This document shows, piece by piece, positions 34,521 to 46,600 of a DNA stretch of 64,000 nucleotides. The translations under genes and the position numbers were made by a program. Numbering within the stretch: the stretch's first letter is position 1; each line of letters begins with the position of its first letter. This stretch comes from Lunularia cruciata (lineage: Eukaryota; Streptophyta; Marchantiopsida; Lunulariales; Lunulariaceae). Location of the stretch: contig OX419761.1 in the NCBI GenBank assembly GCA_948567375.1, positions 2,110,501 through 2,174,500 on the forward strand. The letters are read 5' to 3'. The notes below the pieces were generated by a model. It worked only from the letters and a program-made list of their open reading frames with translations, was not told where the DNA came from and searched no databases.

Positions 34521-36611
34521 TAAGGTCTTGTCCACTCCGACATGAGCTGCAATGGCTGAATCATGACATTCCGCTAGAATGGTGGTGCATAATTCTGGGA
34601 CATTTGGGATCCATAATCTGCCATCCCGAAAGGTGAGTCCTTGGGTGTTGGTGACGCCTTTGGATGATTGTGCTTCTACAATCTGTGGATCAGTTTTTGT
34701 AGTAGCCAAAATCTCTCGCCAGAATTTAGGGTTAATCTTAACCTCTGCCACCAAGTTGTTGGCCATTGGCATGCAGGTGAATGCATCTGCAAGTTGCTTC
34801 TTACCTTCCATATAGGTGATTATCATGTTGAAGCGTTGTCGCCACTCTGCCCACCAAATTTGGCGACAAGATAGATCCTTCTGCGTCTTGAGGTAGACTA
34901 GAGGTTTGTGGTCTGTCTCTACTACAAATGCCTTCTCACACAGGTAGTGCTTCCAATGCTTGGTTGCTAGAACAATGGCCAACTCTTCTCGTTCTGTGGT
35001 GTGGTAGTTGCGTTCTACCAATAACAACTTTCAAGAGAAATATGCAATTGGATGCCATCCGTCATTCCACTTTTGTTGTAGGATTGCTCTTATTGCTATG
35101 CTTGATGCATTTGTAGCCAACTTGATTGGACGTTTTGGGTCATACCACTTCAAGATTGATGCATGTAGCAAGGCGGCCTTCAATTCTCAAAAGGCCAACT
35201 CTTGTGCAATTCTCCATGTCCACTTCTTCCCCTTGCCAAGTAGTGCCGTTAAAGGATGTGCAACCTTGAAAAAGTCCTTGAAAAATCTACGATAGAATCC
35301 CGTCAACCCCAAGAAGCTCTTAAGTTGAGTCTTATCTTTTGGGGCACGCCATTTTTGAATGACCTCTATTTTATCTATCAATACTTGAATGCCCTCTGCA
35401 CTAACTCTATGCCCCAAGTAGTCTACTTTAGACTTGCCAAACTCACACTTTGAGATTTTGGCGTACAATTGATTCTATCTTAGAATCTGGAGGACCTCTC
35501 GTAGATGTTGTTTGTGTTCAGTCATTGTGCTACTGTATACTAAGATATCATCCATGAAGACAATAACAGACTTATCCAAGTATGGATGAAATATGTCATT
35601 CATTAGACTCATGAAAGTAGCAGGTGCATTGGTGAGGCCAAAAGGCATCACAAGATACTCAAAGTGGCCATACTTAGTTTGAAAGGCAGTTTTGTACACA
35701 TCCTCCTCTACAATTTTGAGTTGATTGTAACCGCTCCTCAAGTCCAGTTTGGTGAAGTATTGCGCTCCATGGAGTTGATCAAACAGGTCATCCATGCGAG
35801 GTAAGGGGTATTTGTTCTTCACTGTTTGTTGATTGAGACCCTGATAGTCAATGCACATGCGCATTGTACCATCCTTCTTCTTCACAAACAAGACAGGAGC
35901 CCCATATAGTGATATGCTAGGTTGGATGAACCCTTTCTGCAGCATCTCCTCAATTTGAGTCTTACACTCCTCCAACTCATGAGGTGATAGGCGATATGGG
36001 GCCTTACATGGAGGCGTCTTCCCCGGAAGTGTCTCAATTTTGTGATCTACTCGCCTTTTTGGTGGTAATCTTGAGGGTAGATCATCGAGAAAGACATCTT
36101 GAAACTCCTCCACCACATCCTTCAATTTCTCAAGAATTTTTCCATCAAGTTGTGCACTCTAGACTTCTCTTATTAGACCCATAAAACATCTATCGATCTT
36201 ACAGACAGTTGTCATCCTTACGACATATAGAGGCAGTTTCTGCTTGTGTGATTTTTCTTTAACCCCAATGATTGACCATTGGTGGATTCTCACTACTTTC
36301 TTCCTCCAATCCACCATAGGGTTGTACTGCTCCATCCATGGCATGCCTAAAATTGCATCATAACGAGCTAATTGTATCACTTGCCACTCAATTGCTTCTT
36401 GATATTCTCCTACAGAGAGGATTACCCGTCTAGATAATGATTCAATCCTCTCTGTTTGCCCATTTGGTAACTCTACTTCTTCACTTCCATCTCTCTCTAG
36501 ATCCATTCCCAATCTCATTGCAACAGAGCGAGACAAGAAATTCTCTATTGCTCCCTGATCTATTAATACTCTCACTTGATTACCTTCTAGGATTCCATTC
36601 ATGACAATCAA
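34473..36611 (-). pseudogene. Protease, RT and RNase H of element 4
   Basis: Protease (36159-36611): VRVLIDQGAIENFLS, again DQG. RT (35475-36125, 216 codons uninterrupted, continued 35187-35468): [27 protein letters not shown], catalytic [24 protein letters not shown]. RNase H (34473-35186): REELAIVLATKHW, VETDHKPLVYL, GKKQLADAF. The box FMDD differs from FLDD in element 1. Single stops separate the frames. Confidence 0.9.
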
Positions 36612-37813
36612 TTATGAGGTTGCCTTTTGGGATCTTTGCGCATTATTCTTCTTCCTTCCCTCGCTTCTCTGCTTCCTTATTGAGCCAATAGGGCCGCAAG
36701 GTACATTTACTGGTGATCTTTGTTTTCCAAAGTGATTTCCACCTCCTCCTCTTCAATGTGCCTCTCCATGTAATTCAAAGATAGCTTGAACAAAGGCCGA
36801 GGGCCTCTAGAGAAACAAGTGCAACAATTGGTAGATATGTGCCCAATATGGCCACAATTGTAACAACGGCGTTGTTCTCCTTGAGTCCCTTCTCCTTGTG
36901 GGACTCCATCTCTTCGTTCTTCTACTCGTCCCCGCTCCCCTTGAAGCGGTCATGCTCCTCGATCCCGGAATCGAAGGTTGCCCAATTCCATCGGTACTGG
37001 TCCACCCATGTGTGGCATTTCTGCCCGATAATGTTGAGGTGGAGCTACTCCTTCACCTCCACCTAATGCTGCTGCTATTCTCTGCGCACAAGCAATGGCT
37101 TCAAATACCATGCAAGGATTTTGCACCATGACTTCTTGGCGAATCCGCTCTTTCAACCCTCATTTGAAATTGTCCAGAGCCTTTATTGGACTCATGTTGG
37201 TAATTGCAACTTGTAGATCCAGAAATGCCTCCATATACTCTTGAACGCTATTCTTTTGTCTCAATCTCCATAGTCGGGTTTGAGCCATTTGCACAGAATC
37301 CACCGATTGGAAATTCTTCAATAGTCCTTCTTGCATTGCTGTCCATGTGACCTACCTTCTCTCTGCCAGCATGGATCATTCCCAAGCATCATATCATGTG
37401 AGGGCTTTATCGGTCAAGTACCCACATGCAAACATGCCTGTAGCATGCTCTGTGATCTCTATTGAGAACAATCGGAAATATCGATTCATTCTCGAGATCT
37501 AAATTTCCACTACTCCCATCAAATGCTGCCCCTTGTAAGGCTCGATGTTGCAGGTCTTCTTCATCTGGAGTAGCAATGTGGCTTCATCGTTGATAGGGTT
37601 CATAGGCACGGATGCCTCTCCAAGTACTTTTGTCGTAGGTACTGGGTTTTGGGACAGCTCTTCTTCTTGCATGGCTTGATCGTTTGTGAGGATCTGCACT
37701 TGACTTTGTAATGTCTCCATGGTCATCTTAATCTCTTGAAATTCATTCAACATCCCTTGCATTCCTTGCACCAACTCTTGCAATTGCGGATCCATGGTTC
37801 CTGCAACACTCAA
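36612..37813 (-). pseudogene. gag of element 4
   Basis: It starts MSVAGTMDPQLQ (37813), or at the inner MDPQLQ as in element 1. The order is a glutamine-rich helical N-terminus, a retrotransposon gag domain (about 37000-37480) and a zinc knuckle RCYNCGHIGHISTNC (about 36835-36880). A stop follows VVEI at 37499 and there are others. It contains the roughly 0.45-0.5 kb missing from element 1. Confidence 0.85.
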
Positions 37814-38258
37814 TTGTTAATGTCTACTTCAATACAGAGTCAATATAATCACTCTAGAAGGCGCACGAACTATCAGAACTACCATTGGGACCTCAGAAGC
37901 TATCGCTCATTGATAATACTCCTCACCAAAATTCCTAACCACAAAATCTCTAAACATTACTTTTGGCCTCACTACATAACAGATTTCTACTTGAGTGTTG
38001 AAAGGGAGAGGATTTGGGACATTCATATCCATTTTATCATAATAGAATGTAGATTGTCAAATCCCACTCTTTGTCATATATCACCACAAGTAGAATCACT
38101 GGGTTTGGTGAGTTCATCACTTTGTCCATGAATTCTGCGCCAAAGTGATAAACTAGCGATACCCTCATCTGCTCACGCTGGATATACATAACCTTGATGT
38201 GGAATGGGTTTGAGAATGGAAAGCTAGGTGCGGGAAATTGGCCTCCCGGCACATCCAT
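37814..38258 (-). pseudogene. Leader ORFs of element 4 (two related modules)
   Basis: The first module is open (38037-38258, 73 codons, MDVPGGQFPAPSFPF). The second (about 37830-38030, MDMNVPNPLPF) has a TGA where element 1 has CGA (YYQR). Order and spacing are as in element 1. No recognised domain. Confidence 0.5.
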
Positions 38259-38385
38259 CCCATCCGCTCTCTAAAGTCCTTCCTAAGTCTAGCAACTACT
38301 CTATGTTCTCTACCTCAAATTACTCAGTTTCAGTAGTTTGTGCTATTCCAAGAGGGGTGATCCACTCTCTTGGACTAAAACACTC

Positions 38386-38397
38386 GCTCTGATACCA
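38386..38397 (-). other. Primer-binding site, tRNA-iMet (element 4)
   Basis: TGGTATCAGAGC on the minus strand, one base inside the 5' LTR. Confidence 0.95.
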
Positions 38398-38398
38398 T

Positions 38399-39142
38399 TG
38401 TAGTACTCCGAGGACAAGAGAAGAGAGAAAACACAAATTGCACACTCAAACAATCGATGCCCCAAAGGAGCACCTTCTCTTTATTATATAGACAAAGAGG
38501 ATCTCCGCCAAGGAAGCTCCACCATAGGATTAGGGACACAGATAGGTGACATGTCAGCAAGCTCCACCCTTGGATTACTTACTTGGATGGGTGACATGTC
38601 TGGTCTAGGTCCTATCTGGTTGGTCAAACAAGCTTTGACCGGAGGGAATCTTTTAGGGAATCATCCTATAGGAATCTCAAAAATCATGTGAGTAAGGTAC
38701 CATTGGAAAGCTCTCAACTAGACAAAGTAGGGGGAAGGGAAGGCCAGCCTTTTCTCTGTTTGGGGGGGGGGGGACTTACACATTTTTGAGGCCTAATTCA
38801 TCCGTTTAGGCCTCCGAAATTGCCTTCAAAGATTTTAGGCATATTTCGGTTCCTACTCTATTAGTAGAAGCCCCCTTTTGGTGATACCTCTTTCTGATCT
38901 GTTTAGTCCATCATGTGTAACATCTTTCCAGATGTTACCAAACCAATTCTTACCTTTAAATTGTATGTCTAGCTATTGGCTCTAAGGTTCTCAAGAATAT
39001 TTTGGTTTCTGCCCTATTTGTAGAAGTACTCTTTTGGTGATACTTCTATCTTATCTATTTTGACCATCATGTATAACATCATTCTAGATGTTACCAAACC
39101 AAATTTCACATCTAGATCATATGGCTAGCTCTTGGTATTACA
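38399..39142 (-). repeat. 5' LTR of element 4
   Basis: TGTAGTACTCC to GGTATTACA, 744 bp. It has a G run of 12 (38762-38773) and a TATA-like box (38481-38490). Confidence 0.95.
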
Positions 39143-39147
39143 GTTCT
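39143..39147. repeat. Target duplication GTTCT, right copy
   Basis: Identical to 32531-32535. Confidence 0.95.
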
Positions 39148-41738
39148 GATCCAAGGTGCGTTCATTTTGGGTTGAAAGAAAAAAGCCAAGAGCTAAGGAA
39201 CTTTGACTTGGATAGGTTTAAGACTCGATTCAATGCAATCCAGATTAAGATTTGAATAGGGGCCGTACATGGACAAATCAAAAGCACTAGCACAAAATAG
39301 TTGACTCATGTAAACCAAGATTGACCAGGATTGGGGAGAGTGGCATGCAACCTCCATGAATTTGTGATTGAAAAATGAGCAAGAATTCATAAAATCATAA
39401 GTGCAAGGCAAAGGAGTGACAAATTTGCATTGATCAGCTCAAAGTATTTGGGAATTAGCTCAGAAGTGCAAAAAAGTGCAAGAATATAGGTTGGTTATTC
39501 TTTTGAAGGGCTTGCTTTCACAAGAATAACATGATGCAGACAAAGAGAAGAAGGAAAATGCCTACAATTTCAATGAGGAACCCAATAATTTAGAGACAGG
39601 ATATGTTGGCATATTTCAATTTACTAGTAAACTTTCAAGTCACCTTTATGGTATGGAATTGGAATCTTTGTTGACCCAGACACATGATAAAAATTGTGAC
39701 AAATAATTGTGAAAAAGGCACTAAAGTGGAAGGAAAATGAGGCAATTCTACATGATGGATTGAAGAAAATTGGTGCTTGGTGTTGGGAGCAAAGGCATGT
39801 AAGCCAACCAAAATCACATTAATTAGAAGTGTGCTGCCTCAAAAGAAACAAAAGAAGTGAAGGCATTGTTACAAGAGCAAAGGAAGAAGAATGGGTATAA
39901 AGTAGAGATGTATAGCAACCTGATGAAGAGAAGCATTTTCAACTCCATCATGGCCATGTTCAAACCTGACAAAACCATATATGTTAGCAAACAACATGCA
40001 ATGTTCTTCCATCTAATGTTTACAAGAGTGAACATGAATTGGGCAACATGCTTTTACCAGCAAACTTGGAAAATGGTGATGCAATGGTCCATGAATTTAC
40101 CACCACACTATTTTGTGCTATTTGCAGCAGATTTCTATTTTGAGCAAAATCTCATGACAATGAAGAAGGGGAAGCAAAGGTTGTCTCACTTTCACCCTGA
40201 ACTGAGGCAAGCAGCTGATCCGGACAAGTTGAAGTACATCTTGGAGATGAATGCCAATGATCAACACCTTGTCAAAACAAGACAAGAGAAGGCAATGACA
40301 ACTAAAGTTCCCCAACCAAGGAGCTAAATTCTAAACTTGAGGAAGCTACATCACTGCTCGTAAGAAGAACAAGACAAAGATCTAACATATCCCGAGCCAA
40401 AGCAATGGTGGGCTTGTCTTTGGAAGAAAAAGAGAAAGAAACCACTAACTCTGAAGAAGAAGAAGAACTCACTCTAAAGACCATGGATTCAGCAATAGAG
40501 AGCCAAAAGTGCAGCAAGATGATCAAGATGCAAACATTGGATCAAACAACAAATTGCATCAAGAGTTTGATACGTTGGGGTAATTTGTTATAATTGGTAT
40601 GGAAATACTCAACATAGATGCACCTAGAAAAGAAAACAATAAAGAAGATCAGATTGTGATCAATCATGAACTAAGATGAATCAAGGATAGAGTGTAATCC
40701 AAAGTGACTCAAAAATGAAGGAAGTGGTTTGTGATGGCAAAAACCACAAGTAAGTATGCAAACAATTAACTCAGATGATGAAGGAGTGAATCAATAGCTC
40801 CAATTTCAAGGAATCTATTATTTTCCAGCATGGTATGTCTTGTGTTGGTGAAACTATAGGAACATATGCAATATTATAAGGTGGAGCATCAAAAAGTGCA
40901 AAACAAACTATATGTGGTATAGATAATGCGGATGCAACAAGAGAAGTTAGAAGGCAAACTCCATAATATCCAGAGTTAAGGTAAAGTATGTAGGTTAGAA
41001 TGCAATCTAGCCGGCAATCCAAATGAAGATGGATTAGGAGTAGAACGTGTAAAGACTATACTTAACTATCCAGGGGTCTAGGCCATTGCAAAACCATTAC
41101 ATTCCACTTGTAATTGATGTTGCTTGACAAGTGAGAAAGGAAGCACAGAAGCAGGTCCAAGTGCAATGAAATCAGTAGAGTTATATCAGAGTAGATAGAA
41201 GTTATGGATCTAAAGAGCCAATCTTGTAGAAAGGATCACTTTGTATCTATGAACCGACTAAATTTGTTAGTAAGTTAGGTAGTTTTTGTAATTCTTGAGG
41301 CTTAAGCTATTTAAGGCTTGCATTCAAAGTGTTTTGTGTTTAGTAGGAGCAAGAGATGAATAAAGTAGAGTGCTTATGAAGTACTTGTCATTTTTCTTAA
41401 TTTTGAGTGCCAATTGAATACCTTTGTTGGTGAATGCCTGAAGAATTTTGGAGTGCAATTGGAGGAGTGTTAGATGTTGGATTCTACCTCTTTGAGTCCA
41501 TTTTGTGTGTTTGATCTTAAGCGGAGCACTTTCAAAGAAATGCCTCGATTAATCCTACAGAAACTATAGTGTTGTCAATATTTTGTATTTGCAAACAAAG
41601 TCAAGAAGTCAATGCAAAGTAACTTCAAACTAGGAATTTGTAACTCTGGTGGTGGAGTGGAATACAATTTCAAGGCAAAGTTGCTTTGTGACAAAGTAGA
41701 CATCCTCATATCAATTGAATCCTCACAATTGGGAACCA
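39148..41738 (+). mobile_element. Decayed giant-LTR family copy (copy C)
   Basis: The order follows the other copies: 5' non-coding part, conserved N-terminal coding region (39857-40327), acidic stretch (40405-40500), then the 3' non-coding blocks (GTTAGATGTTGGATTCTAC near 41468, AATATTTTGTATTTG near 41577) also found in copy B. It stops about 250 bp short of the family's 3' end, where copy E joins in the opposite direction. The 5' end is not fixed and may lie beyond element 4. Confidence 0.6.
39857..40593 (+). pseudogene. LTR-encoded coiled-coil protein remnant (copy C)
   Basis: The frame 39857-40327 (156 codons) is the longest surviving N-terminal region after the solo-LTR copy: KNGYKVEMY, MAMFKPDKTIYVSKQHAMFF, NWATCF, PPHYFVLFAADFYF, LSHFHPELRQA. 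A frame shift follows, then an acidic serine/glutamate stretch (TTNSEEEEELTL, 40440-40480) matching the hinge. The order of blocks equals that of 24966-27522. Confidence 0.7.
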
Positions 41739-44100
41739 TTGGGATGCTCCTCATTTTGGGCACCTCCTTGAAGCATGACCCTACTTCTCCCTTGGGTTTG
41801 CTTAGTTGTCTACCCTCACTTGGGAGAATCATCATATTTCACCTATAGCTCTTCTGTAGTGAAGATTACTTTGGGATGATACTACTCCTCCTTTTCAGCA
41901 TTGGTGGGCCTCTTTTTCATTGGCCCCACTTCATTGGGCTTCTTTGGGGTCAAAGTCATTCCTCCAAGCAATTTCCCTTGGGCTGGACCCTTACTTGTGG
42001 TCTCAAAGTGCATGCTCTGCCCAAGATGTCCCTCAAATCTATCTTAGGGCTCTTGATCACACTTTTATGTAATCTCATAACCAAAACTTCCTCTTCTTCT
42101 TCCACCTGAGTCCTTCCTTCTGCTAGAGACTTGTTTGTTGGTGGATCTACCTCCATTTGTGATACAAAAGTAGATTTTACTTCTCTCCCTAGTTAGCATC
42201 CCCATCTTCCTCATCTAAGGAAAGTTCAATTTATGAAAAAGATAACTTAGATGCTAGGGATGGTGGTCTTGGTGGTGATGCTTGAATGCCTCCTTGTTCC
42301 TCCTCCAAGGTAGGTCCAACTTCAAGAGTTACCAATAATCCTTGGTTACCTTTGTCTTCATTCTTTGATTTTGACTCCTTGTCCAAATGGAGTCAATATC
42401 CTCCATTGAGTCTTCAATTACATGAAGATTGGGTTTGTGATGCTTTGTAATCATTGGAGTGACTGCAATCTTCTTCTTGTTGTTAGGGCTTGCTCTAGCA
42501 ATTTTTGGGATCTATACCTAACATCACATTTTTCTACATTTATGCAACATGTCCTTGTATTTGTGCATTTTGGCTATGTAGTTAGTTTGTGACTAAAAAT
42601 ACCCCATTGGGTATTAAATGTGGAAGATATTATTCTCCTCCTTACTGAACTTCATCCCAATGTAGAAGTGCACCACAAATGGGGAGATGAATGTGGATCC
42701 TTTGTTCATTTGTAACTTCTCTATTAATTCCCATGTTGCCTTATATAACATCTTTGCCTAATCCATATGCTTGCCTTTGTGCAATAGTTGGAAGACGATG
42801 GCCTGACCATTGTTAAAATATGTGTGGTTTTAGTTGCTTTGAACAACATCATGATTGATATCACCATGGCCCGTCTCAAGGGGTGGTAGTACCTACTTAC
42901 TTACCTTCCAACCATTCCACATATTTGCAATCTAGAATAAGGCTTCAAACTTCTTGATCATAGCCTTGCTTGCTCTTGGCCAATTGTTTTGAAGGTACAT
43001 TACTTTGGGAGTGAAGATTGTGTTTCCAATGACGCTTTACCAATGCACTTCGGTCCAGGCAAGTATATTGTCATGCAATTTGGTGAGATTTGGGTTTTTC
43101 TTATCCAAAACTTTATACACCATCTATGAACAGATGTAATCCGACATCAAAAGTAGGAATTTCACCTTCTTTGTATGAGGTACTCCACATAGCAATACGT
43201 TGTCCATTTCTCCACTCTAAGAGATTGCAAGATTACATGGCCTTCCTTTTTGGGATGAAATATTGTTTTCCAATGTTGTATTGGGTACTACTTCAGGGAT
43301 AAATTACCAATGCTCTCCAATCTGTGTTCCCAATTATCTACTCACACAATCTCATTTTACTCTCAAAGTATTATGCTTCTATCACTATGTAATTCATCTA
43401 GCTTAGAAATTTTCTTTCCCACTCTCTTACAGTTGGGCAAGGTGTTTGTGTATTGAACTGTATGAACCTCCCCTTCTCCCAAGGCTTGGTACTTCTACCT
43501 CACCTTGAAAATTTTTGTATTTCAATGGGCATTAGTGGTGAAATGTTGTTGTTCCCACATGTGAGAAGTGCCACAAGTGCAAATGGTTAATCAAGCCTCT
43601 TCTTTGGAACAAGTGATAGTACCTTTTTTTGCGTGATGATCTTTGTGGATGACTGAATTTCAGGTCAAAGGTCATTGTGGTCAATTGTGGCCAAAAATGT
43701 ATAAGGCCAAAGGAATAAGGGTAGGTCCACTCCAATGGTATTGGGTTAAGGTTGACCCCATTGACTCCCGAGGGGAACCTTCTTTCTCTTCTTGCCTTTG
43801 GGTCTCAAGCCAAAGGTGAGCAGACAATCTGCCATCCTTTGTTTCATTCCCAAGTCCTCTAGGTGTTTCCTTGGTGGTGACCTTTCTCTTCTTGCCTTTG
43901 GATGTCAACCCAAAGGTGAGTAGAATTTTCCTGTTGGATTTCTCCAGACCTTCGGATCGACATCCAAGGGTAACATATTTCTCTTGCCTTCCGGTCTCAA
44001 TCTAAAGGTAAGACTATTTTCCTTGGACTTTGGGTCTCAATCCAAAGGTGTGACTTCATTATCACTTAAAACTTACACTTGGTAGTTGAACTTTATATTT
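41739..44100 (-). mobile_element. Decayed giant-LTR family copy (copy E)
   Basis: On the minus strand, 5' to 3': a cluster of CCTTTGG...CCAAAGG words (43795-44048), the conserved coding region (about 42590-42900, with FVVHFYIG matching FVVHFYLG of the solo LTR), and an acidic stretch (about 42080-42110, VEEEEEVLV). It is cut before the coiled coil where it meets copy C head-on near 41738. The ends are approximate. Confidence 0.55.
43795..44048. repeat. Five copies of a 22 bp dyad element
   Basis: Imperfect inverted repeats of the form CCTTTGG-N8-CCAAAGG lie at 43795-43816, 43895-43916, 43949-43970, 43987-44008 and 44027-44048. The spacing is 100, 54, 38 and 40 bases. They lie in the 5' part of copy E. 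Similar CCCAAAG words occur in the same part of other copies, so this may be an iterated binding site or hairpin of the LTR. Confidence 0.7.
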
Positions 44101-46600
44101 AGCCACAGTTTTTTTAGGTCAAATAATAGTTAAACCTTTAAAATTAAAAAATTTCCAAATTTCTAAGTGTCACCTAGAGTTAGAAAGTTAGACCATTCAG
44201 TACTGGTGAATTTAGTTCTGAATGACCTCGCCCTCTTGTTCCTAGTCCTTGTGACCGATCTCTACTTAGATACCTATGTAACCTAAAGTTCTAACTTTGT
44301 ATCAAAGTCCTACCGTTGGCTCCTCAGTTTGTATCTTCACTTGTACTTCAACTTGAAGGAAATAAATCTTAGTGCTTAGTTCCTTTACCATGTCATACAA
44401 CTATTCAACCTACAAGGAGTGGACTCCTTGTTGGCTAGGATACCCTACGTTAGGTTTAAAGCCCACTACTGTTATATGCCTTTGGATCCAAGTTTACCAT
44501 TTCCTTGCCTAAATTTACGGTGAGATTATACCAACTTTGGATGGAACATGAGACAGTTTGGTATGGTGCCATTTACCTATCATGGATTATATATTGGGAC
44601 AATTCTTTTACAAATAGGCAGAACTATCATCATGATAATGCAGTAGAGCAAGTAGTTGATGGTCTAAAGGAGCCACTTATTTCTTCTATTTTTGGACTAA
44701 CTATATATATTATGAGAAACTTAGAAGAGCAAAATGCAACACATGCACTTATATTTGAGGTATGCAAAAGGAGCATAGCTATTGGTTAGTATAGCAAGCT
44801 ATGCATATTACAGACAACAAATAAGTGATGCACTAGATCTAATAAAGAGTTCCCAAAGGACTCCAAGATGCTTTTCAACAATTATAGCATAATGCCCCCT
44901 CGGTGTATGATAAGAGGCTTGTAGAACGGCATTTATATTATGACTTTGGCTCTTCAAGGAAATCATTTTTCTCAAGACAATGGGGGTTTCAGATCTCAAC
45001 TTGACGGATTTTCTCCGGGTGACGTAAATTTTCCCATGGAAGTCCGCTCAAAAAATTTATGGGTGATGAATGTCTCTATTATGGCAGGGATTCCATAAAA
45101 AATTACAAAAACTGTTAAATGAACCATCTGATGGATTGACGTTGAGTCTGCCCCTGTTAGGAGAAAGAGAAATGTCAATGATATACTTGGACAAGAAAAT
45201 ACCTTCATTAATTTTTTCATTAAACTTTTCAGAATGTTCATAACTCGGAAATTCCTGCGGGTTACGACCTAGGTTCCCCGTATATATTTTATGGTTTCCT
45301 GAATTTTACCCATAACTTACCCACAAGTTCTTTTCGGATATTTCAGGAACCTATAAAAGCAAAATCTGAAAACCCCCAATCAGCAAGCATAAGTCCTATC
45401 ACTTTCTTTACAACAAAGACGCACTGAACGTCGCAAGCAAGTCCAAATACTCTCGCACCTACAATCTGTAGCTTTACTTGGTAGATTAAAGGTGGGATAT
45501 TCAATTGGCAGATTGGACACCAAGGGATCAGGACCAATTAGGTCTTTCCAACTTTATTACTATGGAGGGGAAGTGCTAGTATAGAAACTCAATTGTGAAA
45601 ATATAATTATGATTTGAGTATTGTTTGTTGAGTATGTTGAAGATGATCCGCATTCCATTTGCGTGAAGACATAGAATACAGTTGCATGGCAGGAGGTGCA
45701 AAGGTTTTTACAAAGTACCAAGAGCAAATAGAAAATTGAGTCCAAGAGGCTAGGATCAGATTTGAACTTTTTTTTCAACTAGAGAACCCATAGCTTAGTC
45801 CTCTTATAGATATAAAACTAATTTTGCCTATCCGGGGATCCTTGGCAACTAGAACTGTCTGTCAAGAGTTCATCTCGTGATAATATTGCATATAGGATAA
45901 GCTTTTGTGGCACCATTAAAATGGGTGGAGTGGAAGGAGGAAAGTAAACGTAAAGATAATAGAAATTTCTATAATGGGCATTAGATTTTACCTCAATTGC
46001 GTGTCAACATGAGGACAATTTAGACTAGATTTTTTCATATAGTAAAATAATGTGACTGAATCTTTATTAGATTTAATTTGCTAAATGGACTTCTTACAAG
46101 GTGAAATACTTGATTAAATTGAGTAGAAAGTTTTGCTTTTGGATGTTTGTCAAAATCAAAGATGGAGATATTATCCTGATGTGACATTTAAAACATTTCT
46201 TTCTATCGCACTATTGTTAATAATATTTTTTTATTTATGTACTATTAAATCCTTGTTTGAATTTTGGAGTACTTAATCAAATTAATATATCAAATATTTA
46301 TAATTTTATCAAAGTAATCATTTTAAAGTAATAATATTTATGAAAATAATTATAAATAAAAAAATTTAAGATTGATTTTCAACGTTAACTTAATTCTTCT
46401 ACCGTAAAATTTAACAGACAATAGTAAGAACCACAAGCCATGGAAGTGAACAAATTCAGAAAACGGTTTCCGATCATGTTCGAGAAATCAGGGTGGTATT
46501 GAATTAAAACTAGACCGCGAAAATTTACGGTCTTAGAACCTCAAAATTTTATGGATCATCTTATAAGACCTCTCATTTCTGTGTGGACCACCCATTAAAC
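44101..46600. other. Spacer, no gene recognised
   Basis: A frame at 44505-44789 (94 codons, starting MPKFTVRLYQLW) looks more protein-like than its surroundings but I do not recognise it. It may be a piece of a decayed element. The rest, especially 46000-46400, is very AT-rich and empty. Confidence 0.35.

Larger units (their letters stand above)
32536..39142 (-). mobile_element. Complete chromovirus-type Ty3/gypsy element (element 4)
   Basis: A 6.6 kb element of the same family as element 1 has LTRs of 734 and 744 bp, target duplication GTTCT, a tRNA-iMet primer site and a polypurine tract. Unlike element 1 it keeps the full gag, the integrase D-D-E region and an intact chromodomain. Pol is nevertheless cut by several stops (for example at 35469-35474, 34366-34380), so it is not active as it stands. 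The LTR pair seems a little more diverged than that of element 1. Confidence 0.95.
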
